Below, piece by piece: positions 28,394 through 42,774 of a DNA stretch of 64,000 bases. Numbering within the stretch: the stretch's first letter is position 1; the number at the start of each line of letters is the position of its first letter. The stretch is from Pseudochelatococcus lubricantis (GTDB lineage Bacteria > Pseudomonadota > Alphaproteobacteria > Rhizobiales > Beijerinckiaceae), in contig NZ_JAASQI010000005.1 of the NCBI RefSeq assembly GCF_011762225.1, positions 186,001-250,000 on the forward strand. The letters are read 5' to 3'. A program made the translations under genes and the position numbers. Under the pieces are notes generated by a model. That model was not told the origin of the DNA. It was given only the letters and a program-made list of their open reading frames with translations, and ran no database searches.

Positions 28394-29793
28394 CCGCGAA
28401 CCTTTTCGCCTTTTGTCCTGGCCCACCACGGCGACGGATCGATGGATCCGCCATCCTTGCGAAACTCAACATACAGAATGGGGCCCGTGGCGCCACCCGC
28501 AAAAGCACTGGCTCCCGCCAATGCACCGGTTCCCGCTGGCGCCCCCTTGCCCATCAACCCGACAGGCTCGCCCGCGAGCACGAACTGGCCCAACGTCACG
28601 TTGATCCGTTCCATGCCCGCCAACAATACATAATATCCCTCGCCCGCGTTGATGATCAAGAGCTGGCCGAAGGATCGGAACGGACCAGAGTAAACGATCC
28701 AGCCATCCGTGGGGGACGAAATGACGGCTTCCTCGCGTGTTGCGATGGAGATGCCGTTCGTCGCGCCGCCGAAACCGTCCGATGCGCCGAAGCCGCGCAC
28801 CACCTCACCGCGCACGGGAAACGGCAGCAGTCCCAATGCCTTCGCGAAAGAAATCTTGGGTTCGAGCCGGGCGGGATCGCCGAAGGGCGCGGCCGCCAGC
28901 CTGTCATCCACGGCCTTGTCGCGCGCCTGCACGGCTTGCGCCGCATCCTCGGCGGCCTTGCGGGCGGTGGTGATTTCCCGCTCCATGCGGCCAATCAAAT
29001 CCTTGAGACTTTCCGTGCGGCTCGCGAGATCGGCCACCTGCGCGCTCTCGCCGGCGTCGATCTTCTCCGCCTCCGCGATGCGGCGCTGGCGCTCATCGAT
29101 GAGGGCGGCAAGCCGCTCCTGCTCGCCATTCAGGGTCTGGATATCGGCCTTCAGCGCCTCCCGGTCGGTGGCGATCTGCGCGCGAAGGCGCGCGAGTTCC
29201 GCAAGGTCGGACGCAAGAGCCTCCACCTCCGTCCGCAGCTCGGGAACCGTTGCCCCCAGCAGGATGGCGCTGCGCACGGCCTGCAGCACGTCCTCGGGCG
29301 CGACGAGAACGGCGGGCGGCGGATGGCGGCCCATGCGCTGAAGGGCGGCGAGCACCTCGGCGATAACGTCGCGGCGGCTTTCCAGCGAGCGGCGGATGGC
29401 CTGCTCGCTACCGTCGAGCGTCGCCAGCCGTTGCTCGATGGCGGACACGCGCTCCTCCGCCGAACCGATGCGTTGGGCGGTTTCGAGCAGGATGCGGTTG
29501 AGTTCGGCCCGGTCCTTGCTCAGGCCCTCGATCTCGGTGCGCAGTGCTTCCCGCCGCGCGCCGCGTGCCGCGAGATCGGCCTGAACGGCCTCAAGCTCCT
29601 GCTGGCGCTGGCGCTTGTCCGCCTCGGTTCCCGCCCAGGGCGCCGCCCCCTCCGCCTGCGCGCCGGAGGGCTCCCGCGCCTGCTGCTGCGCCTGCTCCTG
29701 CCCCGCCGCGGGCAGCACGGCGACGCCGAGCGCCACGGCGAACGCAAGCCCGCAGGTCAAGAACCGTCCCGATCGCTGGATTCGAAATGCCAT
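28390..29793 (-). CDS. envC: EnvC-like murein hydrolase activator (degenerate LytM)
   Basis: A 467-residue periplasmic protein. Signal peptide at about 10-32, then a long coiled coil (about 55-310), then a LytM/M23 domain. In the LytM part the metal ligands are lost: the expected Asp after GV/GI is Ser (NGISIAT) and both His positions of the second motif are replaced (INAGEGYYVLLAGM). This is the pattern of activators of amidases during septum splitting rather than of active peptidases. The start is ATG at 29793; starts at 29811 and 29850 are possible, but the last would overlap rlmH. Confidence 0.88.
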   Translation of the reverse strand: MAFRIQRSGRFLTCGLAFAVALGVAVLPAAGQEQAQQQAREPSGAQAEGAAPWAGTEADKRQRQQELEAVQADLAARGARREALRTEIEGLSKDRAELNRILLETAQRIGSAEERVSAIEQRLATLDGSEQAIRRSLESRRDVIAEVLAALQRMGRHPPPAVLVAPEDVLQAVRSAILLGATVPELRTEVEALASDLAELARLRAQIATDREALKADIQTLNGEQERLAALIDERQRRIAEAEKIDAGESAQVADLASRTESLKDLIGRMEREITTARKAAEDAAQAVQARDKAVDDRLAAAPFGDPARLEPKISFAKALGLLPFPVRGEVVRGFGASDGFGGATNGISIATREEAVISSPTDGWIVYSGPFRSFGQLLIINAGEGYYVLLAGMERINVTLGQFVLAGEPVGLMGKGAPAGTGALAGASAFAGGATGPILYVEFRKDGGSIDPSPWWARTKGEKVRG

Positions 29794-29842
29794 CAGTGCC
29801 TTGCAACACATCGACCGACCGGCGCAGCAACGCAACCGGCCG

Positions 29843-30322
29843 TCAAACACGGTGATAGGGGTGTCCCGCGAGAATCGTCAGGCAACGATATACCTGCTCA
29901 AGCACCAGCGCACGCACAATCTGGTGCGGCATGGTCATTGCGCCGAAGGACAGGATCAGCGCAGCCTTCTCCCGCACCGCGCCATCGAGACCGTCGGGAC
30001 CGCCGACGATCAGGTTGACGCCGGCCTCGCCCGCATCGCGCCAGCCGGCGAACTTCCGAGCCAGATCGTCGCTGGAAAGGCTCGCGCCGCGTTCGTCGAA
30101 CGCCACGATCATACCCGGCAGGCAGCGCGCCAGCAACGCCCTGCCCTCCTCCGCCTTGCGCTGGTCGGCGTGGCGGGCGCTGCTTTCCGAAAGCTCCAGC
30201 ACATCGACGGTGCCGAACCCCAGCGAGCGGGCCAGCGGCTGCGCCCGCTCATGATAGCGCTCGACCAGCGCCTTCTCGGGGCCCGCCTTCAGCCGGCCCA
30301 CCGACACAACGGCGATGCGCAC
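29843..30322 (-). CDS. rlmH: 23S rRNA pseudouridine-1915 N3-methyltransferase
   Basis: A 159-residue SPOUT methyltransferase that acts on assembled 70S ribosomes at helix 69. It has the SAM-binding stretch NLIVGGPDGLDGAV and the C-terminal motif SFGAMTMPHQIVRALVLEQ followed by GHPYHR. Length is standard. It lies six bases downstream of rsfS and about 50 upstream of the EnvC-like gene. Confidence 0.97.
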   Translation of the reverse strand: MRIAVVSVGRLKAGPEKALVERYHERAQPLARSLGFGTVDVLELSESSARHADQRKAEEGRALLARCLPGMIVAFDERGASLSSDDLARKFAGWRDAGEAGVNLIVGGPDGLDGAVREKAALILSFGAMTMPHQIVRALVLEQVYRCLTILAGHPYHRV

Positions 30323-30328
30323 GGCGGC

Positions 30329-30778
30329 TCAACCGGCGCGCGGCTCTTTCGGCCGGTCGGGGCTCCAGATCTTCTCCAGATTGTAGAAGCTGCGCACTTC
30401 CGGGCGGAAGATATGCACGATGATATCGCCCACGTCGATCAGCACCCAGTCGCAAGCCGGGAATCCCTCGACGCGCACCGGCCCGAAGCCCGCCTGCTTG
30501 AGAGCGGCAGCGACCTTTTCCGCGATGGCGCCGACATGCCTGTCCGACCGGCCGGACGCGACGAACATCGTGTCCGCGATTGTCGTGCGACCGACAAGGT
30601 CGATCTCGACGATCTCTTCCGCCTTCATTTCTTCAAGCTGGAACCGCGCGATCCCTGCCGCCTCGCCGGCCGGCGGCGTCTCCCCGGCCGTCCGTGTTCC
30701 GTCCGTCTGGTTGAGCGGCGCCGGCTGGGCGCCATATTCCGAAAGCTGGCTCAGTGCCCGGTCCTCACACTTGAGCAT
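30329..30778 (-). CDS. rsfS: Ribosomal silencing factor
   Basis: A 149-residue RsfS/DUF143 protein. It binds L14 and blocks subunit joining when nutrients are short. The family core starts at about residue 45 (LEEMKAEEIVEIDLVGR) and includes FVASGRSDRHVGAIAEKV and DWVLIDVGDIIVHIF. The ATG at 30778 is preferred, with GGGG seven bases before it; a TTG nine bases upstream is also possible. The first 40 residues are extra and poorly conserved. Confidence 0.94.
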   Translation of the reverse strand: MLKCEDRALSQLSEYGAQPAPLNQTDGTRTAGETPPAGEAAGIARFQLEEMKAEEIVEIDLVGRTTIADTMFVASGRSDRHVGAIAEKVAAALKQAGFGPVRVEGFPACDWVLIDVGDIIVHIFRPEVRSFYNLEKIWSPDRPKEPRAG

Positions 30779-30999
30779 GATCCCCAAAAGAGGTGCCGCC
30801 TTCTGGAAAAATCATGCATTAACAAAAAGATAGGGCGAGAATCGCGATTCGGCGAAAGGTCATCCCGCTTCAGGGCGACTTCGGGACAAGCGGGCATCGC
30901 CTCTCCGGCTCGAAATCGCATCGTAACATTGACTTGAAGATAGTCGCACATCCCCGACGCTTCAACGACTACCGACAGCCAATCACATGAATCGGCAGG

Positions 31000-31033
31000 A
31001 AAAAGAAGCCGCCCGCGTCCGCGCGGGGGCTTC
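31000..31033 (-). terminator. Rho-independent terminator overlapping the nadD stop
   Basis: On the minus strand a 12-bp stem with one bulge (GAAGCCCCCGCG with CGCGGGCGGCTTC, 31022-31033 with 31005-31017) is followed by TTTTTCC. The left arm includes the nadD stop codon. It separates nadD from rsfS. Confidence 0.85.
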
Positions 31034-31664
31034 AGGGCGCGGCTATCGTGTTCCCCGCCGCGCGCAGCATGGTGGACGACAGCGGCGATCGCGGACCGTG
31101 CAGAAAGACCCATCCCGGTACGTCTCCCCGTGACAGCAGTCCCGCGTCCTTCTCAGCGAATCGGTAACGCGCCAGCGCGATCGCCGCCCGCGAGCGCGCC
31201 GCCTTCAGGGTGGAGCCGGGGCGGTCGATGATGGCGAGCGGAACGAGGCGGGCGATGTCGCGCCAGCGCTGCCAGCGGTGAAAACCGGCGAGATTGTCCG
31301 CGCCCATGATCCAGACGAAATCGACCTGCGGACAACGCCGTGTGAGCCACGCGATGGTGTCGTAAGTGAACTGCGTCTCGATTTCAGCTTCGAAACCGGT
31401 GATGTCGATGCGCGCGTGGCGCGTCAGCGCACGGGCAGCGGCCATTCTTTCCGCCAGCGGCGGCAGCGCCGTGTTGTCCTTCAGCGGGTTTCCGGGGGTG
31501 ACGATCCACCATACCCTGTCGAGCCGCAGATGCTTGAGGGCGACGAGACTCGCCAGGCGATGCCCCGCGTGCGGCGGGTTGAACGAGCCGCCGAAAAGCC
31601 CGATCCGCAAGCCCGGCGCGTGCGGCGGGAGAGACGGCGAATGCCGCTTCGGCAGGTTTCTCAA
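31032..31664 (-). CDS. nadD: Nicotinate-nucleotide adenylyltransferase
   Basis: A 210-residue enzyme that joins nicotinate mononucleotide and ATP to form deamido-NAD. The nucleotide-binding signature IGLFGGSFNPPHAGHR and the later SSTMLRA are present. No ATG precedes the conserved core in this frame; the best start is TTG at 31664, about 21 residues before the core (a second TTG lies just before RIGLFGG). The frame stays open upstream through proA as a shadow. It follows proA by about 100 bases. Confidence 0.9.
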   Translation of the reverse strand: MRNLPKRHSPSLPPHAPGLRIGLFGGSFNPPHAGHRLASLVALKHLRLDRVWWIVTPGNPLKDNTALPPLAERMAAARALTRHARIDITGFEAEIETQFTYDTIAWLTRRCPQVDFVWIMGADNLAGFHRWQRWRDIARLVPLAIIDRPGSTLKAARSRAAIALARYRFAEKDAGLLSRGDVPGWVFLHGPRSPLSSTMLRAAGNTIAAP

Positions 31665-31768
31665 AACCGTGATCCCGCTGCTCCCGGGCGCGCCGGTCGC
31701 ATCGATGCGGGCGACGCCGGGCGGCGCATCCTCGCCCTCCTCGATGAAGCAGGAGCCGGCCTCGCTCC

Positions 31769-33094
31769 TCAAGGCCGCGTCTGCCCGTTGCCGTGGATGC
31801 GGTACTTGAACGAGGTCAGTTGCTCTACGCCGACGGGGCCACGCGCGTGCATGCGCCCGGTGGCGATTCCGATCTCGGCGCCGAAGCCGAACTCGCCGCC
31901 ATCGGCGAACTGCGTTGAGGCGTTGTGCGCCACGATGGCCGAGTCGACCTCGCGCTGGAAACGCGCCGCCGCTTCCTTGTCCTGCGTGATGATCGATTCG
32001 GTATGGTGCGAGCCGTAGGTCTCGATGTGATCGATGGCCTGCGAAAGATCGTCGACCACGCGCGCGGAGATGATGGCATCCTCGTATTCCGTGCGCCAGT
32101 CCTCCTCGGTCGCGGGCTTCACGCGCGGATCGACCGCCTGTGTCTCCGCATCGCCACGCACCTCGCAGCCGGCCTCGATCAGTGCCGTCACCAGCGGCTT
32201 CAGATGCGTGTCCGCCACCGCCCGGTCGACAAGCAGCGTCTCCGCCGCGCCGCAGATGCCGGTGCGGCGCATCTTCGCATTCAGCAGCACCTTGCGCGCC
32301 ATGTCGAGATCGGCGTCGCGATGCACGAAAACATGACAGATGCCGTCGAGGTGCGCGAACACCGGCACCCGCGCCTCCGCCTGTACCCGCGCCACCAGGC
32401 CCTTGCCGCCGCGCGGTACGATGACGTCGACATTGCCATCGAGCCCGCCGAGCAGCAGGCCGACGGCTTCGCGGTCGCGAACCGGCACGAGCTGCACGGC
32501 ATCGGCGGGCAGGCCCGCGTTTTCCAGCCCGGAGCGAACGGCCGCGACCAGCCGCTGGGCCGAGCGGAAGCTCTCCGACCCGGCGCGCAGGATGGCGGCA
32601 TTGCCCGCCTTCACGCACAGCGAGCCCGCGTCCGCGGCGACATTCGGCCGGCTTTCGAAGATTACGCCGATCACGCCGAGGGGTACGGAAACACGCTCGA
32701 TGACAAGGCCGTTGGGGCGTTCGAAGGTTGCCAGCACGCGCCCGACGGGGTCCGGCAGGCCTGCGACGAGTTCCACCGCCTTCGCGATGGCCTCGACGCG
32801 GGCCGGGGTGAGTTGCAGGCGGTCGATGAACGCCTCGCCGCGTCCGGCCGCGCGGGCGTCCGCGATGTCCTCCGCATTGGCCGCGATCAGGCCTTCCGCG
32901 TCCTCACGGATAGCGCTCGCGGCACTGTTGAGCGCCTGCGTGCGGGCGGCGTCGGATGTCAACGCCAGTGCGCGGGCGGCCTTGCGGGCGCGCCGGCCGA
33001 TGTCGGCCATCAGCGAGGCAAGCGGCAGCGGCGCGTCGGCAGCGCCGCCCAGCACCTCGCTCTTGTCCGTAACATCAGCAGCTACACTCGCCAT
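31769..33094 (-). CDS. proA: Gamma-glutamyl phosphate reductase
   Basis: A 441-residue NADPH enzyme for the second step of proline synthesis. Motifs include [19 protein letters not shown] and the catalytic cysteine in [16 protein letters not shown]. The start is ATG at 33094 with GAGGAT upstream. It lies 102 bases downstream of proB. Confidence 0.97.
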   Translation of the reverse strand: MASVAADVTDKSEVLGGAADAPLPLASLMADIGRRARKAARALALTSDAARTQALNSAASAIREDAEGLIAANAEDIADARAAGRGEAFIDRLQLTPARVEAIAKAVELVAGLPDPVGRVLATFERPNGLVIERVSVPLGVIGVIFESRPNVAADAGSLCVKAGNAAILRAGSESFRSAQRLVAAVRSGLENAGLPADAVQLVPVRDREAVGLLLGGLDGNVDVIVPRGGKGLVARVQAEARVPVFAHLDGICHVFVHRDADLDMARKVLLNAKMRRTGICGAAETLLVDRAVADTHLKPLVTALIEAGCEVRGDAETQAVDPRVKPATEEDWRTEYEDAIISARVVDDLSQAIDHIETYGSHHTESIITQDKEAAARFQREVDSAIVAHNASTQFADGGEFGFGAEIGIATGRMHARGPVGVEQLTSFKYRIHGNGQTRP

Positions 33095-33196
33095 GATCCT
33101 CATCCTCCAGCCGGCGGCCAATGCAACGCCGTGCGATACATGTCTATTTTCTACGCAAGAGGGATGCGCGGTCAAGCGCGCCCGGCAGCATGGCTT

Positions 33197-34372
33197 TCAT
33201 GCACCTTCGTGCGAATCGCCGCCGAACAGGACGAGATCGTCCCTGTGCACGATGGTGGCGCGCCCGCCGTGGCCGAGCAGCGTCTCGATATCCTGCGTCG
33301 AATGGCCCGCGATCAGCCCCGCTTCGTCCGCGTCGTAGCCGACGAGGCCGCGGCCGATTTCCCGCCCCTCCGGCCCGCGCACCGAGACCGCGTCGCCCCG
33401 GTGAAAATCGCCCTCGATGCGGCGCACACCAGCAGGCAACAGGCTCGCGCCACGCCGCAGCGCCTTCTCCGCTCCCGCGTCGACATGCAACGCGCCGCGT
33501 GGCTGCAATGTTCCGGCGATCCACTTCTTGCGCGCCGTGACGGGGTTGGAGGGCGAGAGAAACCACGTGCAGCGCCCGCCGTTCATAACCGTGCCGAGCG
33601 GCCCCTCCACACGTCCGTCAGCGATGATCATGCAGGCGCCGCCGGCGGTCGCGATCTTGCCCGCCTCCACCTTGGTGCGCATGCCGCCGCGCGACAGCTC
33701 TGACGCCGCACCGCCCGCCATGGCCTCGATCTCGGGCGTGATATGCGTGACGAGCGGGATATGGCGCGCATCCGGGTTGCCGTTGGGCGGCGCGGTATAG
33801 AGGCCGTCGACGTCGGACAGCAGCACGAGCAGGTCCGCCCCCACCATAGTCGCGACACGTGCGGCGAGCCGGTCGTTGTCCCCGTAGCGGATTTCGCTCG
33901 TCGCTACCGAATCGTTCTCGTTGATGATCGGCACGGCGCCGAGTTCCAGCAGTTTGCCGATGGTGGCACGGGCGTGCAGATACCGGCGGCGCTGCTCCGT
34001 ATCGGAAAATGTCAGCAGAATCTGCCCGGCGACGATCTCGTGGACGGCGAGCGCCTCCGTCCAGCGGCGCGCCAGCGCGATCTGCCCCACGGCGGCGGCG
34101 GCCTGGCTCTCCTCCAGCTTCAGCGGCCCCGAGGGCAGCCGCAGCACGGTGCGCCCCAGCGCGATGGCGCCGGAGGAGACGACGATCACCTCCGCGCCCC
34201 GTTCGTGCAGCCGCGCGATATCCTGCACCAGCGCCGAAAGCCAGCTACGCTTCAGGCGCCCGCGCTCGCGGTCCACCAGCAGCGACGAGCCCACCTTGAC
34301 GACGATGCGCCTGAACTGCGCCAGCTCGGGCAAGCGCGCGGCCAACGCGGGAGAGACGGAATGATCGATCAT
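33197..34372 (-). CDS. proB: Glutamate 5-kinase with PUA domain
   Basis: A 391-residue kinase that commits glutamate to proline. The kinase domain (about 20-270) has [23 protein letters not shown] and [18 protein letters not shown]; the C-terminal PUA domain spans about 285-375. It is the target of proline feedback in the family. It lies upstream of proA and downstream of obgE, the usual rhizobial order. Confidence 0.97.
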   Translation of the reverse strand: MIDHSVSPALAARLPELAQFRRIVVKVGSSLLVDRERGRLKRSWLSALVQDIARLHERGAEVIVVSSGAIALGRTVLRLPSGPLKLEESQAAAAVGQIALARRWTEALAVHEIVAGQILLTFSDTEQRRRYLHARATIGKLLELGAVPIINENDSVATSEIRYGDNDRLAARVATMVGADLLVLLSDVDGLYTAPPNGNPDARHIPLVTHITPEIEAMAGGAASELSRGGMRTKVEAGKIATAGGACMIIADGRVEGPLGTVMNGGRCTWFLSPSNPVTARKKWIAGTLQPRGALHVDAGAEKALRRGASLLPAGVRRIEGDFHRGDAVSVRGPEGREIGRGLVGYDADEAGLIAGHSTQDIETLLGHGGRATIVHRDDLVLFGGDSHEGA

Positions 34373-34483
34373 GATGCTTCATTCGGACATTCGACGCGGC
34401 GCATACTTAACCGTAATCCGCGTGCAGGAAAGGAAAAACCGCATGCAGCGGCGGCAGGACTGGCACCCGGGCCCGGCTTTGCC

Positions 34484-36154
<1,671 letters not shown>

Positions 36155-36161
<7 letters not shown>

Positions 36162-36424
36162 GGCCCCCGCCCCCCCGCTCTCGCCGGCAGATGCGCCCGC
36201 GTGCGGGCGTTCGCGAGATGGTGTGCGCAGGCGGCATCCATGCCTGGATACGCACAAACGGGAAGGTATTTGAGGCCACCGCGTTCGCATCCACGACCAT
36301 CGTGACGCGGCAGGGCCGGAGCAAAACGCCATACGCGACCTGCATCGAAGGCTGCCCCTTGCGTGAAGCCCGTTGCACGGGCGATAGCGGCAGTGGCGTT
36401 GGCGATGATGGTGCGAATGGTCAT
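36155..36424 (-). CDS. Possible small protein overlapping the GNAT start
   Basis: An 89-codon frame beginning MTIRTIIANATAAIARATG. It has a good ribosome site (GGAG seven bases before the ATG) and its stop overlaps the GNAT start by seven bases, an arrangement typical of translational coupling. It matches no family I know and the second half looks unlike a folded protein (many His, Arg, Cys). It may be real, or a decayed second acetyltransferase-region gene. Confidence 0.35.
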
Positions 36425-36469
36425 CTGTCTGCTCCGATCCTATAGCCCGGCCCGGCCGGGTGTTGAAAC

Positions 36470-36500
36470 GACAAAGGGGAAATGGCATCCCATTTCCCCT
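36470..36500 (-). terminator. Terminator of the rplU-rpmA operon
   Basis: A perfect 11-bp stem AGGGGAAATGG/CCATTTCCCCT (36475-36485 with 36490-36500) with a four-base loop, followed on the minus strand by TTTGTCGTTT. It lies about 90 bases after rpmA. Confidence 0.75.
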
Positions 36501-36588
36501 GATCGCTGGATCGCGAGCTGACACATGCCGCTTTCCGCCGGGGATGGAATACCGGCGAAAGCTCTTTGTCGGACAGCTTCCGCCTGAG

Positions 36589-36855
36589 TTACTCTGCTGC
36601 TTCCTGCACCACGTCGATGCGTACGTACGAACGCCCCAACCGCGTGAGGAACTCGACGCGCCCTTCAACGAGAGCAAACAGCGTGTGGTCCTTGCCGATA
36701 CCGACGTTGTCGCCCGGGTGGACCTTCGTGCCGCGCTGGCGGATGATGATGTTACCCGGAATCACCTTCTCGCCGCCATACTTCTTGACGCCGAGGCGGC
36801 GGCCGTCGGAATCGCGCCCGTTACGGGATGAACCGCCTGATTTTTTGTGGGCCAT
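36589..36855 (-). CDS. rpmA: 50S ribosomal protein L27
   Basis: An 88-residue ribosomal protein near the peptidyl transferase centre. The N-terminus [20 protein letters not shown] and the body [20 protein letters not shown] are diagnostic. It is downstream of rplU, as almost everywhere in bacteria. Confidence 0.98.
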   Translation of the reverse strand: MAHKKSGGSSRNGRDSDGRRLGVKKYGGEKVIPGNIIIRQRGTKVHPGDNVGIGKDHTLFALVEGRVEFLTRLGRSYVRIDVVQEAAE

Positions 36856-36952
36856 GATAGAACTCCCAAATATCCTGATCTGATGCGGAGCGCCCGGAGG
36901 TCATGCGGTTAACGCGACAACTCCGGAACGCCCGGGAAACGGTTTCCCGCGC

Positions 36953-37351
36953 TTACTCGGCAGCCGCCGGGGCTGCCTCGGCCGGTGCGGCGTCGGCGCT
37001 CTTCTCAGCCTTGGCGGGGCGCGGAAGCGCCTTGCCGCCGACGAGAATGTCGGTGATGCGCACGACGGTGAACGCCTGACGGTGGCCACGCTTGCGCTTG
37101 GAGTTCTGCCGGCGGCGCTTCTTGAAGGCGATAACCTTCTTGCCGCGCGTCTGTTCCACCACCTCGGCCGAAACCGAAGCGTCGGCGACGACGGGCGCGC
37201 CGACCACGATCCCTTCAGCTCCGCGGGAAAGCACCAGCACGTCGTCGAACGTCACGGCGGCGCCGGCCTCGGCCTCAAGCTTCTCGATGGTGATGACATC
37301 GTCAGCGGCAACAGTGTACTGCTTGCCACCAGTCCTGATGACTGCGAACAT
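36953..37351 (-). CDS. rplU: 50S ribosomal protein L21
   Basis: A 132-residue ribosomal protein. The core [20 protein letters not shown] to [16 protein letters not shown] is standard. A C-terminal extension of about 25 residues rich in Ala, Lys, Glu and Pro (after [12 protein letters not shown]) is typical of alphaproteobacterial L21. The start is ATG at 37351; the longer frame to 37666 contains the promoter region. Confidence 0.98.
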   Translation of the reverse strand: MFAVIRTGGKQYTVAADDVITIEKLEAEAGAAVTFDDVLVLSRGAEGIVVGAPVVADASVSAEVVEQTRGKKVIAFKKRRRQNSKRKRGHRQAFTVVRITDILVGGKALPRPAKAEKSADAAPAEAAPAAAE

Positions 37352-37575
37352 CTTTCTTTCCTGTGTTCGGAACCGCTCTTGCCGCCAGCAGGATTGCACC
37401 TCCCGGCCACAGAGCGGCTTTTTCTCAGTTTTGCAAGAACGGAAAGGCGCCGGACCAGAATCACCGACGCCTCGCGTTCCCAATGAATGCAGATTAAACT
37501 GCATGGAAGCATTCCGCATAATCGCCGGCGTGAAAATTGTCAACGAAATATCCCGAAAATCCGTTCGAAGGCCTC

Positions 37576-37603
37576 TTGATATTCGGCGCGACTCGGCTAT
37601 TAA
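37576..37603 (+). promoter_or_regulatory. Promoter of tRNA-Ser
   Basis: TTGATA (37576-37581) and TATTAA (37598-37603) with a 16-bp spacer. The predicted transcription start near 37610 is about ten bases before the mature tRNA 5' end. Confidence 0.7.
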
Positions 37604-37619
37604 GGTCACCACCGCGAGC

Positions 37620-37709
37620 GGAGAGGTGGCAGAGTGGTTGAATGCACCGCACTCGAAATGCGGCATGGGGGCAACTCCATCGGGGGTTCAAATCCCTCCC
37701 TCTCCGCCA
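37620..37709 (+). tRNA. tRNA-Ser (anticodon CGA)
   Basis: A 90-nt tRNA with encoded CCA. The acceptor stem is GGAGAGG/CCTCTCC with discriminator G. The anticodon stem CCGCA/TGCGG encloses the loop CTCGAAA, giving anticodon CGA (37654-37656), which reads UCG. A long variable arm and the T-arm with GTTCAAATC complete the class II shape expected of tRNA-Ser. No integrase or attachment-site duplication is seen next to it. Confidence 0.97.
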
Positions 37710-37848
37710 ATTTGCTTGGCGCAATGCGCCTTGCAGAGCTGGAATGGCTGCAGAAACTTCGGCAATAGGCAAAGCTGCCGGATTTCTGTCATCTATACAT
37801 CGTATTATCAGCGGTTTTCTTGCGACGCGCCCTTCCATCCGGTGACGA

Positions 37849-39279
37849 TTATCCGGCGTGGCAGTCGCCTGATGCGCAAAAGCGCTGGGCATAAGCCATG
37901 AAATCCGGCATCGACATCGGCCGTGCGAACAGGAAGCCCTGAACCTCGTCGCATCGCTCCGCGCGCAGGATGGTGAGTTGATCGGCCGTTTCCACCCCTT
38001 CGGCGACGACCTCGAAATCCAGCTCGTGGCCAAGATGGATGATCGTGCGCAGAATCGCCCTGTCGCTGCCGCTGACGGCGAGATTGCGCACGAAGTCCCG
38101 GTCGATCTTCAGTCTGTCGGCGCGCAGCTGCTTGATGGAACGCAAGGACGAATAGCCTACGCCGAAGTCGTCGATGGAGACCGAAACGCCCAATGACCGC
38201 AGACTGGCGAGATCGCTCCCCACGCGCTCGATATCGTGCATCACGGCCGTTTCCGTCAGTTCGATGTCGAGGTAGCGTGGTTCGAGGCCCGTTTCCTGTA
38301 GCACGCGGGTGACGAGCGCCGGTATGTGGCGCTGCGCGAAGCGTGCAGACGACATGTTGACGCTGATTCGCAGCCGCATTCCCGAGTCGTGCCAACGCCG
38401 TGCCGCGTGGCAAGCCTGTGACAGCACCCATTCGTCGATGGCTGCGATCAGCCCGCTTTCCTCCGCATAGGGCAGAAATGTATCGGGTGGCATTACCGTG
38501 CCGTCCGGGCAGCGCCAGCGAACCAGCGCCTCCGCTCCGGAGAGCTTTCCCGTCAGCAGCGAGACCTGCGGCTGGAATTGCAAAAAGAACTGCTGTGTCG
38601 CCAGCGCGTTGCGCAAGTCTATGTCGAGTGCGGCGATGCGGCGCGCGTCCGCGAGAATATCCGAGTGGTAGCGCGCTATCGGCTGGCCGCCCTTGAAGGC
38701 ATGATCGACAGCGAGCCCGGCGCGGTGCGCGAGCGCAGCGAAATCGCCACCGTCGTCGGGGCGGGAGGCAATGCCGATCGTCGCCGCGATGCTGATGCGA
38801 TGTCCCCATATCAGATAGGGCGCGGTCAACTGGGTCAGTATCTGGCGGGCGAGCGCGGCAACCTCGGGACATTCCTTCCCGGTCCGCTGCAGCACGGCGA
38901 AACCGTCCGCGCCGTAGCGGCCGGCAAGGCAGCCGCCATTCAGGCTGTTGCGCAGCCTGTTCGCGCACACCTGAAGCAGCTGCCGTCCGGTTTCAGGCCC
39001 AAAGGCGTTGTTGACCACGCTGAAATTGTCGATCCGCACGATATGCAGCGTGAACGCCGCACCCGTGGAGCGGGCCATCTGCCGCTCCACCTCCTCCGCG
39101 AAGAAACGCTGATCAGGCAAATTCGTCTGTTCATCAAGATCGGTACGGCCACCCGCTGCCGTCCACTGCCTCAGGGAAGAGGGATTCTCCGGCGCAGCAT
39201 CATGAACCCGGGCAGGAACCGGCGTCTCACTTGGAGATAATCCCGTCTCCCGTTGCTGCGGGACTGTGATCGCCACCAT
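37849..39279 (-). CDS. EAL-domain c-di-GMP phosphodiesterase with degenerate GGDEF
   Basis: A 476-residue soluble protein with no membrane segment. The GGDEF domain (about 45-205) carries GADGF at 123-127 instead of GGDEF, so cyclase activity is unlikely, though GTP binding could remain as an input. The EAL domain (about 215-470) keeps the catalytic set: EAL 249-251 in GAEALVRW, NMSSARF, ELTETAVM, IDDFGVGYSSL, KIDRDFV, EGVETADQL and QGFLFARPM. It therefore probably hydrolyses c-di-GMP and affects motility or biofilm behaviour. An AT-rich region of about 200 bp lies upstream. Confidence 0.92.
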   Translation of the reverse strand: MVAITVPQQRETGLSPSETPVPARVHDAAPENPSSLRQWTAAGGRTDLDEQTNLPDQRFFAEEVERQMARSTGAAFTLHIVRIDNFSVVNNAFGPETGRQLLQVCANRLRNSLNGGCLAGRYGADGFAVLQRTGKECPEVAALARQILTQLTAPYLIWGHRISIAATIGIASRPDDGGDFAALAHRAGLAVDHAFKGGQPIARYHSDILADARRIAALDIDLRNALATQQFFLQFQPQVSLLTGKLSGAEALVRWRCPDGTVMPPDTFLPYAEESGLIAAIDEWVLSQACHAARRWHDSGMRLRISVNMSSARFAQRHIPALVTRVLQETGLEPRYLDIELTETAVMHDIERVGSDLASLRSLGVSVSIDDFGVGYSSLRSIKQLRADRLKIDRDFVRNLAVSGSDRAILRTIIHLGHELDFEVVAEGVETADQLTILRAERCDEVQGFLFARPMSMPDFMAYAQRFCASGDCHAG

Positions 39280-39562
39280 GATGCACTCTCGATTTTACCA
39301 TGCACCCCTCCGTGCGTCATTCATGATAACCGAGAACAACTTTGGCGCAATGCATAAATTAATTGCCTGAAGCGTTTTCTGAAACATGATTACAACATTT
39401 TTCGCAAGTCGTCGTCCGGATTCGGTCTGTTGAAGTAATGTAGTGGGGTATGTAAAAAGAAAAAAATAAATGTAAGTTTTTTAACAAATCAATATGGTTA
39501 TTGTCGCTGCCGGATATCAGTGTTCCAGACTGGAGACATGCTTGCCGGTCGCGCCCGCCCGA

Positions 39563-39982
39563 TCACTCCTTCAGCGGGTTCTCGGAAAAATAGATGGCTG
39601 CAGCCCTGGCGAACGCATCGGCGTCGGACGAATTGTCCCGGGCGCGTTCCCGCTCGTAAATCCGCGCGAACAGGGCAGTGCCGATGCGTACATTGAGGCA
39701 GGGATCGATAACGGCCATGTCGATCCCCGACGGATCTTCCGCCGCGAGATGCGCGGGAAAGCGTGTCAGCCCAACGCGCACATCCCCGCCGGCCGATACG
39801 AAGTGGCGCACGATCCGCAGCGCTTCATCTTCCGACGGCGGGGGTGGAATGTCGAGTCTGCGACCGTCGATGGTTATCACGATATCGAACGGTGAGCGCG
39901 CCCCCGCCGTGGCTATGAATTGCTCGACGATTGCGGGCAGCAGACTGTCAACGGCGCATTGCCGGATCAGGTCGGCGTCCAT
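39563..39982 (-). CDS. TraH-family protein (chromosomal)
   Basis: A 139-residue protein that resembles the TraH family first named in conjugation regions of Agrobacterium-type plasmids: the opening ADLIRQCAVDSLLPAIVEQF, then a central SEDEALRIVRHF and GLTRFPAHL, then DMAVIDPCLNVRIGTALFARIY. No signal peptide. The ATG lies five bases after the secA stop, so it is co-transcribed with secA. Nothing else related to conjugation is present. TraH has no established biochemical function; chromosomal copies suggest a role outside transfer. Identification is from memory of the family pattern. Confidence 0.7.
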   Translation of the reverse strand: MDADLIRQCAVDSLLPAIVEQFIATAGARSPFDIVITIDGRRLDIPPPPSEDEALRIVRHFVSAGGDVRVGLTRFPAHLAAEDPSGIDMAVIDPCLNVRIGTALFARIYERERARDNSSDADAFARAAAIYFSENPLKE

Positions 39983-39987
39983 CCGCG

Positions 39988-42774
<2,787 letters not shown>

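Noticed and set aside
31665-32618. Upstream extension of the nadD frame into proA
   Set aside because: It lies entirely within proA in a different frame and has an antisense-like composition; the NadD fold begins near 31600.
37620-37709. tRNA-Ser as an integration site for a mobile element
   Set aside because: No integrase, direct repeat of the tRNA 3' end or foreign gene cluster next to it.
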